From assembly GCA_016281015.1 (NCBI GenBank), contig JAEEHS010000027.1, forward strand, positions 1-64,000: a stretch of 64,000 bases of DNA. Reading direction: 5' to 3'. The translations under genes and the position numbers were made by a program. The DNA comes from Bacteroidales bacterium. Its GTDB lineage: Bacteria > Bacteroidota > Bacteroidia > Bacteroidales > UBA932. Shown in pieces: positions 33,035-42,608 of this stretch (the stretch's first letter is position 1; the number at the start of each line of letters is the position of its first letter). The notes under the pieces were generated by a model, which saw nothing but the letters and a program-made list of their open reading frames with translations, ran no database searches and was not told the DNA's origin.

Positions 33035-34465
33035 ATGCTGAGAACGCTCCGTATCATACTAGCCCTGCTGTTTTTTGCAGGAGTGACCCTGCTGCTCGCC
33101 GGAGTGATGCTTCCCCTGGGCTGGATGGCGAAGCTGCAGCTGCTGCCAGCCATCCTGGCGGGAAATGTCATCGTGGTGGTGCTGCTGGTAGTGCTCACCC
33201 TTCTGCTGGGCCGGGTCTACTGCTCGGTAATCTGCCCCCTCGGCGTACTGCAGGATGGATTTGCCCATGCCGGCGCCGCCCTCCGAAAGCGCGGGAAGCG
33301 TCCCGGCGGACCCTACCGCTACCGGAAAGAGTTGAAATGGCTCCGGGACGGGGTCTGGATGCTGACCGTGGCCGCGCTGATCGCCGGTGCGCAGGTTGCC
33401 GTGGCCCTCATTGCCCCTTACAGCGCCTACGGGCGGATCGTCCGCTCGGTGGTGGACCCCGTCTGGCCCGTCGCCCTCGTCGCGGGACTGACGCTCGCCC
33501 TTGTCGGGACACTCGCCTTCCTTTTCGGGCGTCAGGGCTGGTGCAACAGCGTCTGCCCGGTCGGGACGACCCTCGGGCTCCTGTCCAATTTCCAGCTTTT
33601 CGGGCCCGTCATCGACAAGGAGAAATGCCGAAGCTGCAAGCTGTGTGAACACGCCTGCAAGGCTTCCTGCATCGACATCGCCCAGGGGCGGATCGACTAC
33701 AGCCGCTGCGTCAGCTGCTACGACTGCCTCGACTCCTGCCGCTTCGACGCCCTCCATTTCGGCTACACCTGGCCCCGCCGGAAAGCCGCCGGCAGTGTTC
33801 CTTGCGTCCCTGTTTTGGGGACGCAAGGAACGGCAGAAGCGGCTCAGGCCCCGGACAACGGCCGCCGGGCGTTCCTCACCGGGACGGCCCTTCTCGCCGG
33901 AGGCGGTCTTCTGAAAGCCCAGAAAAAGGTGGACGGCGGCTTTGCGAGCGTCCTGGACAAAACGGTGCCGGAGCGCGAGGTGCCCCTGACCCCGCCCGGA
34001 TCGAAAAGCGTCAAGGACTTTTACGCCCATTGCACGGCCTGCCAGCTGTGCGTCGCCGCCTGCCCCAATGGTGTCCTCAGGCCCTCGACAGACCTCGGGC
34101 GCCTGATGCAGCCCGAAATGGGCTATGAAAAAGGCTTCTGCCGGCCGGAATGTACGAAGTGCGGCGAGCTTTGCCCCACCGGAGCCATCCTCCCCGTCAG
34201 CCGGGAAGAGAAGACCCGGTACCACATCGGCACCGCCCGGATTGCGCGCAGCCTCTGCGTCGCCGAGCGGGGAGTCCGCTGCGACAACTGCGCCCACCAC
34301 TGCCCGAGCGGCGCCATCCGGATGGTCGAAAACGAGGAGGGACACCCGGTCCCTGTGGTCAACGAAGCGCTCTGCACCGGCTGCGGAGCCTGCGAATTCC
34401 TCTGCCCGGCCCGCCCTGTGAGTGCCATTACCGTCAACGGAAAACATAGCCACCTGGAGCAATGA
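33035..34465 (+). CDS. Membrane-anchored polyferredoxin (NapH/CcoG-like 4Fe-4S protein)
   Basis: A 476-aa protein. Four membrane helices lie in the first ~190 residues, with paired Cys motifs YCSVICPLG and WCNSVCPVG typical of NapH/CcoG. Ferredoxin clusters follow: CRSCKLCEHACKASC, CVSCYDCLDSC, CTACQLCVAACPNG, CRPECTKCGELCPTG, CDNCAHHCPSG and CTGCGACEFLCPA. It should carry electrons between the membrane and a cytoplasmic partner. The aldo-keto reductase with its own 4Fe-4S domain overlaps by 4 nt and is the likely partner. The linker (about residues 250-275) contains a 14-bp perfect DNA hairpin, possibly a small palindromic insertion. Confidence 0.92.
   Translation: MLRTLRIILALLFFAGVTLLLAGVMLPLGWMAKLQLLPAILAGNVIVVVLLVVLTLLLGRVYCSVICPLGVLQDGFAHAGAALRKRGKRPGGPYRYRKELKWLRDGVWMLTVAALIAGAQVAVALIAPYSAYGRIVRSVVDPVWPVALVAGLTLALVGTLAFLFGRQGWCNSVCPVGTTLGLLSNFQLFGPVIDKEKCRSCKLCEHACKASCIDIAQGRIDYSRCVSCYDCLDSCRFDALHFGYTWPRRKAAGSVPCVPVLGTQGTAEAAQAPDNGRRAFLTGTALLAGGGLLKAQKKVDGGFASVLDKTVPEREVPLTPPGSKSVKDFYAHCTACQLCVAACPNGVLRPSTDLGRLMQPEMGYEKGFCRPECTKCGELCPTGAILPVSREEKTRYHIGTARIARSLCVAERGVRCDNCAHHCPSGAIRMVENEEGHPVPVVNEALCTGCGACEFLCPARPVSAITVNGKHSHLEQ
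33797..33831. repeat. Perfect 14-bp hairpin inside the polyferredoxin gene
   Basis: Arms GTTCCTTGCGTCCC (33797-33810) and its exact reverse complement (33818-33831) enclose a TGTTTTG loop. The segment is in frame and encodes part of a linker (VPCVPVLGTQGT). Confidence 0.7.
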
Positions 34466-35790
34466 AACGAAGAGACTTCCTGAAAATCAGCGGCGCCGGA
34501 GCCCTGGCCCTCGCCTGCGCCCCGAAACAGCGTCCGGTCGAAGAGCCTGCCCAGATGCAGTACCGGACCAACCCGAACAACGGCGACAAGACTTCGCTGC
34601 TCGGCTACGGCTGCATGCGCTGGCCCATGGTCAAGGGGGAAAACGGCAAGGAGCGGATCGACCAGGAGGCCGTCAACGAAATGGTCGCCTACGCCATGGA
34701 CCATGGCATCAATTATTATGACACGTCCCCGGTTTATCTCCAGGGCCAGTCGGAAATGGCCACCGGAGAGGCCCTGAAGCCCTATCCCCGGGACAGTTAC
34801 TATCTCGCGACCAAACTGTCGAACTTCGGCGACACCTCCCCGGAAGGCTCCCGGCGGATGTTCGAGGAGTCGCTGAAGAACCTCCACACCGACTATATCG
34901 ACTATTACCTGCTCCACTCGCTCGGGGCGAACGGGCGGCGCTCCTACCAGGCCCGCTATGTGGACAACGGCATCGTATCCTGGCTTCTGGAGCAGAAACG
35001 GCTCGGGCGGATCCGCAACATCGGCTTCTCCTTCCATGGACCCCAGGAGAATTTCGACGCGCTGATGGCGCTCCACGACAGCGGCGAGATGCACTGGGAT
35101 TTCGTGATGATCGAGATGAATTATGTGGACTGGAACCATGCCGACACCCGCCGGAACACCAACGCCAGCTACCTGTATGCCGAACTGGACAAACGGGAGA
35201 TTCCGGTGATGGTGATGGAGCCCCTGCTCGGAGGCCGGCTCGCCAAGGTGCCCGCGGACATCGCCGACCGGATGAAGCAGCGGGAGCCCGACAAGAGCGT
35301 CGCTTCCTGGGCCTTCCGCTTCGTGGGCTCGCACCCGCGCATCCAGTGCCTCCTGTCGGGCATGGCGTCCATGGACCCGCTGATCGAAAACTGCGAGACT
35401 TTCTCTCATTTCCAAGCGCTTACAGCGGAGGAAATGGACTTCCTGGAGGAAATGGCCCGGCGGATGAAAGAGTATCCGCTGGTCGGCTGCACCGACTGCA
35501 AATACTGCATGCCCTGCCCCTGGGGCATCGACATTCCGGGCATTTTCCAGCACTACAACCACTGCGTCACGGAAGGGACCTATGCCCAAAGCGCGGAGCA
35601 GAAACGATACCACCAGCTGAAAAAAGCCTATCTGACGAGTTACGACAAAGCGGTCCCGACCGTCCGCCAGGCCGACCACTGCATCGGTTGCGGGGCCTGT
35701 CTTCCCCACTGCCCGCAGTCCATTCCCATTCCCACCGAGCTGAGACGGATCGCCACCTACATCGAAAAGCTGAAACAGGACAGGCTATAG
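34462..35790 (+). CDS. Aldo/keto reductase with C-terminal 4Fe-4S domain, Tat-type leader
   Basis: A 442-aa protein with N-terminus MKRRDFLKISGAGALALAC, a twin-arginine signal with a lipobox-like LALAC. The AKR barrel (about 35-330) shows INYYDTSPVYLQGQSE (catalytic Asp and Tyr), YYLATKLS (Lys) and DYYLLHSL (His). The C-terminal ~110 residues contain CTDCKYCMPCPWGIDIP and CIGCGACLPHCPQSI, two 4Fe-4S motifs. It probably takes electrons from the upstream polyferredoxin for reduction of an unknown carbonyl substrate. No glycan genes are in this operon. Confidence 0.93.
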   Translation: MKRRDFLKISGAGALALACAPKQRPVEEPAQMQYRTNPNNGDKTSLLGYGCMRWPMVKGENGKERIDQEAVNEMVAYAMDHGINYYDTSPVYLQGQSEMATGEALKPYPRDSYYLATKLSNFGDTSPEGSRRMFEESLKNLHTDYIDYYLLHSLGANGRRSYQARYVDNGIVSWLLEQKRLGRIRNIGFSFHGPQENFDALMALHDSGEMHWDFVMIEMNYVDWNHADTRRNTNASYLYAELDKREIPVMVMEPLLGGRLAKVPADIADRMKQREPDKSVASWAFRFVGSHPRIQCLLSGMASMDPLIENCETFSHFQALTAEEMDFLEEMARRMKEYPLVGCTDCKYCMPCPWGIDIPGIFQHYNHCVTEGTYAQSAEQKRYHQLKKAYLTSYDKAVPTVRQADHCIGCGACLPHCPQSIPIPTELRRIATYIEKLKQDRL

Positions 35791-35810
35791 CCTTTTTCCC
35801 GAATTATTGC

Positions 35811-35818
35811 TATATTTG
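35811..35818 (+). promoter_or_regulatory. -7 box of the glpT-ahcY-nhaA operon
   Basis: TATATTTG lies 23 nt before the transporter start. No convincing TTTG at -33. Confidence 0.5.
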
Positions 35819-35841
35819 TGGATTAAAACACATAAGCAATA

Positions 35842-37236
35842 ATGGCACGTTTCCTGGATCCTCCCCAGCCGAAAGCCGCACTTCCGGCGGAGAAAGTTGA
35901 CAAAGAGTACAAATCCATGCGCCTGAAGGTGTTCCTCGGCGCTTTCCTTGGCTACGCAGCATATTATCTGGTCCGCAAGAACCTGTCCCTTGCCGCGCCC
36001 GACATGATTGCAGACGGCATCCTGGACGCCGGAAAGGTGGGCCTTGCGATGTCTGCCGTGTCCATCGCCTATGCCTTCAGCAAATTCGTCATGGGCAGCG
36101 TTTCCGACCGTTCCGACGCGAGGAAATTCCTCTGTGTCGGCCTGGTCCTGTCGGCGCTCGTGATGATGAGCGTGGGATTGATTCCCTTCGGCACCAATAC
36201 GGCCCTCAACACAGGCGTCATCTTCCTGCTGATGCTCATCGTCGGATGGCTCAGCGGCTTCGGCTGGCCTCCCTGCGGCCGCATCATGGCCCATTGGTTC
36301 AGCCAGAACGAACGGAGCTTCAAGATGAGCATCTGGAATGTTTCCCATACCATCGGCAGTTTCTCCCTGGGCTTCCTCGCCATCGCCGGCGTTTCCCTTG
36401 CGGCGGATCTCGGCGTCGTCCAGACCTGGAAGGGCAATTTCGTCTTCCCGGCCGTGGTGGCGCTTGTCGTCGCCGTCTTCTGCTGGTGGGCCATCCGCGA
36501 CACGCCCGAGTCCTGCGGCCTGCCTTCCGTCGGAGACTGGCGGAATGACCACAGCGGCATCAAATCCAAGGGCCAGGCCGGAGAGAAACTCCCCTTCAAG
36601 GTCCTCTTCGTGGACCATGTCCTGAAAAACAAGCTCCTCTGGGTCGTCGCCATCTCCAATGTCGCCGTCTATATGGTCCGTTACGGCATCGGCGACTGGG
36701 CGCCCACCTATCTCCAGGCCAAAGGCATCATGACCGCCGCCGAGAGCAAGGTCGCCTTCTCTGTCCATAACATCGTGGGGGCCGTCGGCACGATCGCCTG
36801 CGGCTGGGCCACGTCCAAGATCTTCAAGGGCCGCTGCGCTCCGATGAACGTCATCTGCATGTTCCTCTGCGCCATCGGCGTCCTGCTGTACTGGATGGTC
36901 GGCGCCGGAATCCTTCCCTGCAGCCCGTCCATGCAGAAGGTCCTTGTGTACATCGCCCTCTGCCTGATCGGCTTCTTCATCTACGGCCCGGTGGCCCTGA
37001 CCGGCGTCCAGGCCCTCAACCTGGTTCCGAAGAACGCCGCCGGCACCGCCGCCGGTTTCGTGGGCCTGTTTGGCTACCTGGTCGGCGACGCGGTCTGCTC
37101 GAAGATCGTCGTCGGCGGCATCGCCAACCACGCCTCCTGGGATACGGCCATGCTGAGCGTGGCGATCGGATCGCTGGTCGGCGTGGTGCTTTGCGCCCTG
37201 CTGATCCCGAGTGAAAAACGCCTTGCCCGTCAGTAA
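35842..37236 (+). CDS. MFS organophosphate:phosphate antiporter (GlpT/UhpC-like)
   Basis: A 464-aa inner-membrane protein with 12 predicted helices. GYAAYYLVRKNLSLAAPDMI and the following GLAMSAVSIAYAFSKFVMG match the organophosphate:Pi antiporter family. The arginine in the first helix and the central loop length also fit. Glycerol 3-phosphate is the likeliest substrate, but hexose phosphate cannot be excluded. First gene of a plus-strand run with ahcY 1 nt downstream. Confidence 0.9.
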   Translation: MARFLDPPQPKAALPAEKVDKEYKSMRLKVFLGAFLGYAAYYLVRKNLSLAAPDMIADGILDAGKVGLAMSAVSIAYAFSKFVMGSVSDRSDARKFLCVGLVLSALVMMSVGLIPFGTNTALNTGVIFLLMLIVGWLSGFGWPPCGRIMAHWFSQNERSFKMSIWNVSHTIGSFSLGFLAIAGVSLAADLGVVQTWKGNFVFPAVVALVVAVFCWWAIRDTPESCGLPSVGDWRNDHSGIKSKGQAGEKLPFKVLFVDHVLKNKLLWVVAISNVAVYMVRYGIGDWAPTYLQAKGIMTAAESKVAFSVHNIVGAVGTIACGWATSKIFKGRCAPMNVICMFLCAIGVLLYWMVGAGILPCSPSMQKVLVYIALCLIGFFIYGPVALTGVQALNLVPKNAAGTAAGFVGLFGYLVGDAVCSKIVVGGIANHASWDTAMLSVAIGSLVGVVLCALLIPSEKRLARQ

Positions 37237-37237
37237 C

Positions 37238-38476
37238 ATGCCCCACCACATCCATAGCATCGATCTCTGGGAAGCCGGAGAATTGAAAATCCAGTGGGTC
37301 CGGAGCCACATGCCCCTTCTGGAGAGCATTGAAGAGGATTTCCGCCGCGACCAGCCGTTCAAAGGCCTCCGGATTGCCCTCAGCGTCCATCTGGAAGCCA
37401 AGACGGCGCACCTCTGTGAAGTCCTCGCCGCCGGCGGCGCCGAGATGTATATTACCGGGAGCAATCCGCTCTCGACCCAGGACGACGTCGCCGCCGCCCT
37501 CGTCCACGAAGGGCTGAATGTCTTCGCCATCCATGGGGCCAGCGAGCAGGAATATGAAGACGATATCCGTCAGGTACTGAAAGTCGGGCCGAACCTGATC
37601 ATCGACGACGGAGGCGACCTTGTAAGCATGATCCACAACGAGTTTCCGGAGCTCGTGAGCGGGGTTATCGGCGGCTGCGAAGAGACCACCACCGGCATCC
37701 TGCGCCTCCGGGCGATGGACCGCGCCGGCGCCCTCCGCTTCCCGATGATGCTCGTGAACGATGCGGACTGCAAACACCTGTTCGACAACCGCTACGGCAC
37801 GGGCCAGAGCGTCTGGGACGGCATTCTGCGGACCACCAACCTGATTGTCGCCGGCAAGAAGGTCGTCGTGGCCGGCTACGGCTGGTGCGGCAAAGGCGTG
37901 GCGATGCGCGCCAAGGGACTCGGTGCCGAGGTGCTGGTCACGGAAGTGGACCCGGTCAAGGCGCTGGAAGCGGTCATGGACGGTTTCCAGGTGATGCCGA
38001 TGGCTCAGGCCGCCCCCCTGGGAGACCTGTTTATCACCGTCACGGGCTGCGAGGGGGTCATCACCCCGGCGCATTTCCCGCTGATGAAGGACGGGGCCAT
38101 TCTCTGCAACGCCGGCCACTTCGACGTGGAGGTGGATGTCGCGGCGCTCCGCCGGGAAGCCGTCTCCCGCCGGGAAGCCCGCCGGAATATCGAAGCCTTT
38201 ACCCTCCCGGGCGGAAAGACGCTGTATCTGCTCGGCGAAGGACGTCTCGTGAACCTCGCCGCCGGCGACGGCCATCCGGCCGAAATCATGGACATGTCCT
38301 TTGCCATCCAGGCCCTCTGCGCCCGCTTCCTCGCCGAACACCGGGGAGAGGTGCTGCCAAGGCTCAACAACGTTCCCCGCTCCATTGACGAAGACGTCGC
38401 CCGCCGCTCGCTGGCGGCCTGGAATGTCCGGATCGACGCCCTCACCGAGGCGCAGCGAAAATACATTTACGGATAA
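37238..38476 (+). CDS. ahcY: Adenosylhomocysteinase
   Basis: A 412-aa NAD-dependent enzyme that splits S-adenosylhomocysteine into adenosine and homocysteine. VHLEAKTAHLCEVLAAGGAE, SNPLSTQDDVAAAL, GCEETTTG and HFDVEVD are family signatures. The NAD motif reads AGYGWCGKG, the variant seen in the shorter thermophile/archaeal-like branch, rather than GYGDVGKG, and the protein is shorter than the ~470-aa form. The ATG at 37238 directly follows the transporter stop. The stop overlaps the nhaA start by 1 nt. Confidence 0.94.
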   Translation: MPHHIHSIDLWEAGELKIQWVRSHMPLLESIEEDFRRDQPFKGLRIALSVHLEAKTAHLCEVLAAGGAEMYITGSNPLSTQDDVAAALVHEGLNVFAIHGASEQEYEDDIRQVLKVGPNLIIDDGGDLVSMIHNEFPELVSGVIGGCEETTTGILRLRAMDRAGALRFPMMLVNDADCKHLFDNRYGTGQSVWDGILRTTNLIVAGKKVVVAGYGWCGKGVAMRAKGLGAEVLVTEVDPVKALEAVMDGFQVMPMAQAAPLGDLFITVTGCEGVITPAHFPLMKDGAILCNAGHFDVEVDVAALRREAVSRREARRNIEAFTLPGGKTLYLLGEGRLVNLAAGDGHPAEIMDMSFAIQALCARFLAEHRGEVLPRLNNVPRSIDEDVARRSLAAWNVRIDALTEAQRKYIYG

Positions 38477-39882
38477 TGGCACTCATTCCGATATATTGGT
38501 GGAACAAGGAAGTCCACAGCTTCCGGATTTCCCAGCAGAAGTTTTCCAAGCAGCCCTGGGCCAACGGCGTGGTGCTGCTTTCCTGCGTGGTCGTAGCGAT
38601 GCTGCTGGCGAACCTTCCTTTCACCAAAGAGGCTTACCACGCCTTTCTCCACACCCAGTTCACCCTCCAGCTGAAAAGCCCCGGCGGCGGGATTGACTGG
38701 GTCTTCCCGCGGGACATGACCGTGGAGAAGTTCATCAACGACATCCTGATGGTGATTTTCTTCTTCACCGTCGGGCTCGAGATCAAGCGGGAGGTCGTCT
38801 GCGGGGAACTTTCCTCTTTCCGCAAGGCCATCCTGCCGGTCATTGCGGCTTTCGGCGGGGTCGTCGCTCCGGCCCTGATCTTCACGGCCGTCAACCACGG
38901 CACCCTCTCCGCCAGCGGATGGGGCATTCCGACGGCGACGGACATCGCCTTTGCCGTCGGCATCCTGTCGATTCTCGGGGACAAGGTGCCCGTCTCGCTG
39001 AAAGTCTTTCTGACGGCCCTCGCCATCGCGGACGATTTGATCGCCATCCTTGTCGTAGCCCTGTTCTACGGCGGAAACATCAACCTGCCGCTGCTGGGAG
39101 TAGCCCTCGCGGTCATCCTCTTCGTGGGGCTGATGAAGCACCTCGGAGAGAAGCGGACGGCCTTCTACATCATCCCGGCCATCCTCGTCTGGTTCCTCTT
39201 CTACTACAGCGGGATCCATGCCACCATGACCGGCGTCGTGATCGCCTTCCTCATCCCGATGGAAGCGCGTTACAACAAGGCCAAGTTCCACCGCCGCCAC
39301 GCCATCCTCTATGACAAACTGCTGGAGGCGGAAAAGGCCGATCCGGAGGCGGCCTTCCCGAACGGGCCGGAGCGCCATTACCTGCGTCACCTCTCGGGCC
39401 TGTCGAAGCGGAGCGTGCCGCCGTCCTACCGCCTGGAGCACCTGCTGAATCCCTGGGTCAATTTCCTGATCATGCCGATTTTCGCCCTGGCGAACGCCGG
39501 CGTGGAAATCACCGACCCTTCCTACTTCAGGCTCTTCCATTTCGATCCCGCCCTCGGGAGCGTCGGAATGGGCGTTTTCCTGGGCCTCGTCCTCGGCAAG
39601 CCCCTCGGCATCACCCTGACCTCCTGGATCGCCATCCGCTGCAAGGTCGGGGAAATGCCCTCGAAAGCCTCCTGGCCCATGCTCTTTGCCGTCGCCTGCC
39701 TCGGCGGCATCGGCTTTACCATGTCCATCTTCGTAGACACGCTCAGCTTCGGCGCCGCCGATCCCGAAGTCACCCAGCACCTGAGGGACGCCGGCAAGAT
39801 CGCCGTCCTCATGGGGTCGCTCACGGCCGGCATCGTCGGAAGCGTGCTGATCAGCCTCGTTGCCAAACTGCAAAAGAAATAA
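38476..39882 (+). CDS. nhaA: Na+/H+ antiporter NhaA
   Basis: A 468-aa inner-membrane antiporter. FFTVGLEIKREVVCGEL, TATDIAFAVGIL and ALAIADDLIAILVVALFY (ion-binding Asp186-Asp187) are diagnostic of NhaA. About 12 helices are present. The C-terminal region includes GFTMSIFVDTLSFG. It exports Na+ in exchange for protons at alkaline pH. Cotranscribed with ahcY without an evident functional link. Confidence 0.96.
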   Translation: MALIPIYWWNKEVHSFRISQQKFSKQPWANGVVLLSCVVVAMLLANLPFTKEAYHAFLHTQFTLQLKSPGGGIDWVFPRDMTVEKFINDILMVIFFFTVGLEIKREVVCGELSSFRKAILPVIAAFGGVVAPALIFTAVNHGTLSASGWGIPTATDIAFAVGILSILGDKVPVSLKVFLTALAIADDLIAILVVALFYGGNINLPLLGVALAVILFVGLMKHLGEKRTAFYIIPAILVWFLFYYSGIHATMTGVVIAFLIPMEARYNKAKFHRRHAILYDKLLEAEKADPEAAFPNGPERHYLRHLSGLSKRSVPPSYRLEHLLNPWVNFLIMPIFALANAGVEITDPSYFRLFHFDPALGSVGMGVFLGLVLGKPLGITLTSWIAIRCKVGEMPSKASWPMLFAVACLGGIGFTMSIFVDTLSFGAADPEVTQHLRDAGKIAVLMGSLTAGIVGSVLISLVAKLQKK

Positions 39883-39891
39883 CACAAGACC

Positions 39892-40557
39892 ATGAAAAAA
39901 CTGTTCCCTGTCGCCCTCTGTTTCTTCCTCCTCGCCGCCGCAGCCAACCTCGCGGGACAGGTCTGGATGGGAGAACTCGCCCGTATGTCCAAACCGGCCC
40001 TGCTGCCGCTGCTTGCCCTCGTGACCCTCCTCGGCCTGCCGGAAGAAAGCCGGGAGCGGACCTGTCTGATAACCGCCCAGCTGCTTGGCTTCCTCGGGGA
40101 TGTCCTGCTGATGAAAGACGGCCTTCCCTGGTTCGGCAGCGGCATTGCGGCCTTCCTCACCGGCCACATCTTCTATATCCGCTTTTTCGGCGGCCGTTCC
40201 TGGAAAGGACTCGGCTGGAAAGCATGGGCCATCGGCATTCCGGTGATGGCCGCCCTGGTGGTGGGCCTGGTGAGCGCCATCGGTATCCAGGGGGCGCTCC
40301 TCGTCCCCATGGCCGTCTACGGAAGCGTCCTGATGCTGCTGATTTTCAGCGCCCTCTGCGGAGTGATCCGGGAAGGGGGACGGGCGTGGTGGCTGCTGCT
40401 GATGGGCGCCGTCCTTTTCACCTTCTCCGACTCCCTGATTGCGATGCACACCTTCGGCGTGGAGAACTGGACCTTGCACGGGCTTGCCGTCATGGGCACA
40501 TACATCACGGCCCAGGTCCTTCTCGCCACCGGCGGAGGGGCCCTCATCCGTAAATAG
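39892..40557 (+). CDS. YhhN/TMEM86-family membrane protein (lysoplasmalogenase-like)
   Basis: A 221-aa protein with about eight hydrophobic helices. LKLLGFLGDVLLM-like text (QLLGFLGDVLLMKDG), FLTGHIFYIRFF and the closing FSDSLIAMHTF carry the conserved Asp residues of the YhhN family. Eukaryotic members hydrolyse the vinyl-ether bond of lysoplasmalogens. The bacterial substrate is less clear. It starts 9 nt after nhaA. Confidence 0.85.
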   Translation: MKKLFPVALCFFLLAAAANLAGQVWMGELARMSKPALLPLLALVTLLGLPEESRERTCLITAQLLGFLGDVLLMKDGLPWFGSGIAAFLTGHIFYIRFFGGRSWKGLGWKAWAIGIPVMAALVVGLVSAIGIQGALLVPMAVYGSVLMLLIFSALCGVIREGGRAWWLLLMGAVLFTFSDSLIAMHTFGVENWTLHGLAVMGTYITAQVLLATGGGALIRK

Positions 40558-40564
40558 CAGGCCC

Positions 40565-41770
40565 ATGAAACGCATCCTCCCCATCGTACTGGTCCTGCTC
40601 GGGGCCGTATCCTGCAAGAAAGATACGTTCCAGCCCATTGACTGTCAGTATTTCGTCGAAGTGACAGCCGAAAGGACTTTCACCTTCGACGAACTCATTG
40701 AAACCATTTCCAAAAACTGGAGCGAGAACGGAAAAGTCAATGCGGAGGAGTTTCTGGAGCGATACCAGAGCGACATCGAGCAGCTCCGTCCCGTCTACCG
40801 GACCCAGACGGCCTACAGCATCAAATACAAGACGGTGGACCCCTTCGGGAAGGAAATCATCGCCTCCGGGGTCATCTATCACCCCGCCACCACCCATCTG
40901 AAAGGCGTGGTCGAAATCTCCTCCCGGAATGTATGGAAAGAGGGATGCGCCTCCCGGCAACCCCTCGCCGTCGAACTGCTACCGGCCCTGAACGGATACC
41001 TGATGCTGATTCCCGACCTGATCGGAATGGGTGCCACGAACGACCTGCCTTTCGAGGCCGGAATCTATGACAACATCGCCCGGGTCAGCGCGGACCTCCG
41101 GGAGGCGGCCCGCGAGTTCATCCACAACCGCTACCGCCAGGATATCCCCCGGGGAGCCCATATTTTCGGCTATTCGATGGCCGGCGGAAACGCCCTCTCG
41201 CTGGCCCGCTTCTACGATACCCACCGGGAACGTCAGGTCAATGTGATGGACGTCTACACCGGAGGCGGAACCTACAATCTGAAAACAACGCTGGATGAGC
41301 TGCTCGCCGCCGGAGAATCCAACTACCCCTTCCTCGCCATCGTCCTCCACAGCCTGAATTATTACAAGGGCCTCGGCATCGCCCCCGAAAAGCTGTTCCG
41401 GGGGAAACTGCTGGAGAATTATGAGGAGCTTTGCTCGGGGAGCAAGAATGTCGTGGAATTGACCGAGCTGCTCGGAACCCGGCTCGAAGACTACCTGAAT
41501 CTGGATGAGCTGCGCCCCGGACAGGCGACCTACGACCGCCTGATGGAGGCGGCGGAGCAGCTTCGGATCTCTCCCACATGGATTCCCTCCGCGCCGGTAT
41601 ATCTTTTCCATGCCGAGCGGGACAAATACGTCCCCCCGACCTCGGCGGAAGATCTCGCCGCCGCCTGGAAACAGGCCGGGGCTCCCGTTACTTACACAGC
41701 GGTGGACACGGACGACCACCTGAACACCTTCTTTGTCGTCGCGAAAGCGCTGCTGGAGAAACTATTGTAA
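40565..41770 (+). CDS. Alpha/beta-hydrolase lipoprotein (secreted lipase/esterase type)
   Basis: A 401-aa lipoprotein with lipobox LLGAVSC (Cys17). The alpha/beta-hydrolase core carries the nucleophile elbow GYSMAGGN. A C-terminal segment, VYLFHAERDKYVPPTSA, supplies the acid region and DTDDHLNTF the catalytic His. The closest pattern is the large secreted lipase/esterase group with a long N-terminal cap (SIKYKTVDPFGKEIIASGVIYHP). Substrate unknown. It is 7 nt after yhhN. Confidence 0.85.
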   Translation: MKRILPIVLVLLGAVSCKKDTFQPIDCQYFVEVTAERTFTFDELIETISKNWSENGKVNAEEFLERYQSDIEQLRPVYRTQTAYSIKYKTVDPFGKEIIASGVIYHPATTHLKGVVEISSRNVWKEGCASRQPLAVELLPALNGYLMLIPDLIGMGATNDLPFEAGIYDNIARVSADLREAAREFIHNRYRQDIPRGAHIFGYSMAGGNALSLARFYDTHRERQVNVMDVYTGGGTYNLKTTLDELLAAGESNYPFLAIVLHSLNYYKGLGIAPEKLFRGKLLENYEELCSGSKNVVELTELLGTRLEDYLNLDELRPGQATYDRLMEAAEQLRISPTWIPSAPVYLFHAERDKYVPPTSAEDLAAAWKQAGAPVTYTAVDTDDHLNTFFVVAKALLEKLL

Positions 41771-41789
41771 TGAAACAAAATATATTAAT

Positions 41790-42527
41790 ATGGGACTTTT
41801 GGATGGAAAAGTAGCGCTGGTGACCGGCGCTGCACGGGGGATTGGCAAGGCCATCGCCCTCCGCTTCGCCGCCGAAGGGGCGGACATCGCTTTCACGGAC
41901 CTCGCCGTCCATGAAGAGACAGCAGCCGAGATTGCCGCCCTGGGGCACCGCGTCAAGTCATATGCCTCCAATGCGGCCGACTTTGCGGCCACGCAGGCGG
42001 TCGTCGACGAGATCCTGAAGGATTTCGGCCGGATCGACATCCTGGTCAACAACGCCGGCATCACCCGGGACGGCCTGGTGATGCGGATGAGCGAGGAGCA
42101 GTGGGATGCGGTCATTGACGTCAACATGAAATCCGCCTTCAACTTCCTCCATGCCGTCGTTCCGGCCATGGCCCGGCAACGAAGCGGCAGCATCATCCAC
42201 ATGGCCTCCATCGCCGGCCAGACGGGCAATCCCGGGCAGGTCAATTACGCGGCCTCGAAGGCCGGACTGATCGCCATGGCGAAGAGCGTGGCGAAGGAGA
42301 TGGGCCCGCGGGGCATCCGCGCCAACGCCATCGCCCCGGGTTACATCCTTTCCGAAATGACGGAATCGCTGCCTCAGGCGGTGAAGGACGAATTCCTGAA
42401 ACTGATTCCCCTCAAACGGGGCGGCAGCGTGGAAGACGTCGCCAATGCGGCCCTCTTCCTGGCCTCCGACCTCTCCGCCTATGTAAGCGGCCAGGTCATC
42501 GCCGTCAACGGCGGAATGTACTGCTAA
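41790..42527 (+). CDS. fabG: 3-oxoacyl-[ACP] reductase
   Basis: A 245-aa short-chain dehydrogenase. TGAARGIGKA binds NADPH, NNAG is at 87-90, and Ser140, Tyr153 and Lys157 form the catalytic set (HMASIAGQTG, YAASK). The length and ITRDGLVMRMSEEQWD, characteristic of FabG, support beta-ketoacyl-ACP reduction in fatty acid synthesis. The ATG at 41790 gives the usual N-terminus LLDGKVALVTG. Last gene of the plus-strand run. Confidence 0.95.
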   Translation: MGLLDGKVALVTGAARGIGKAIALRFAAEGADIAFTDLAVHEETAAEIAALGHRVKSYASNAADFAATQAVVDEILKDFGRIDILVNNAGITRDGLVMRMSEEQWDAVIDVNMKSAFNFLHAVVPAMARQRSGSIIHMASIAGQTGNPGQVNYAASKAGLIAMAKSVAKEMGPRGIRANAIAPGYILSEMTESLPQAVKDEFLKLIPLKRGGSVEDVANAALFLASDLSAYVSGQVIAVNGGMYC

Positions 42528-42544
42528 GCCTCCTCCCAGAGATA

Positions 42545-42580
42545 CAAAAAAAGCGGCGTCCTGAGAAAGGGGCGCCGCCG
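42545..42580 (-). terminator. Terminator of the outer-membrane beta-barrel gene
   Basis: The GCGGCG/CGCCGC stem (42553-42558, 42573-42578), extended by two pairs, is followed on the minus strand by a run of seven or more T. It sits between convergent genes. Confidence 0.75.
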
Positions 42581-42608
42581 GAAATATTATGATAAGGTTA
42601 GAGAGCGT

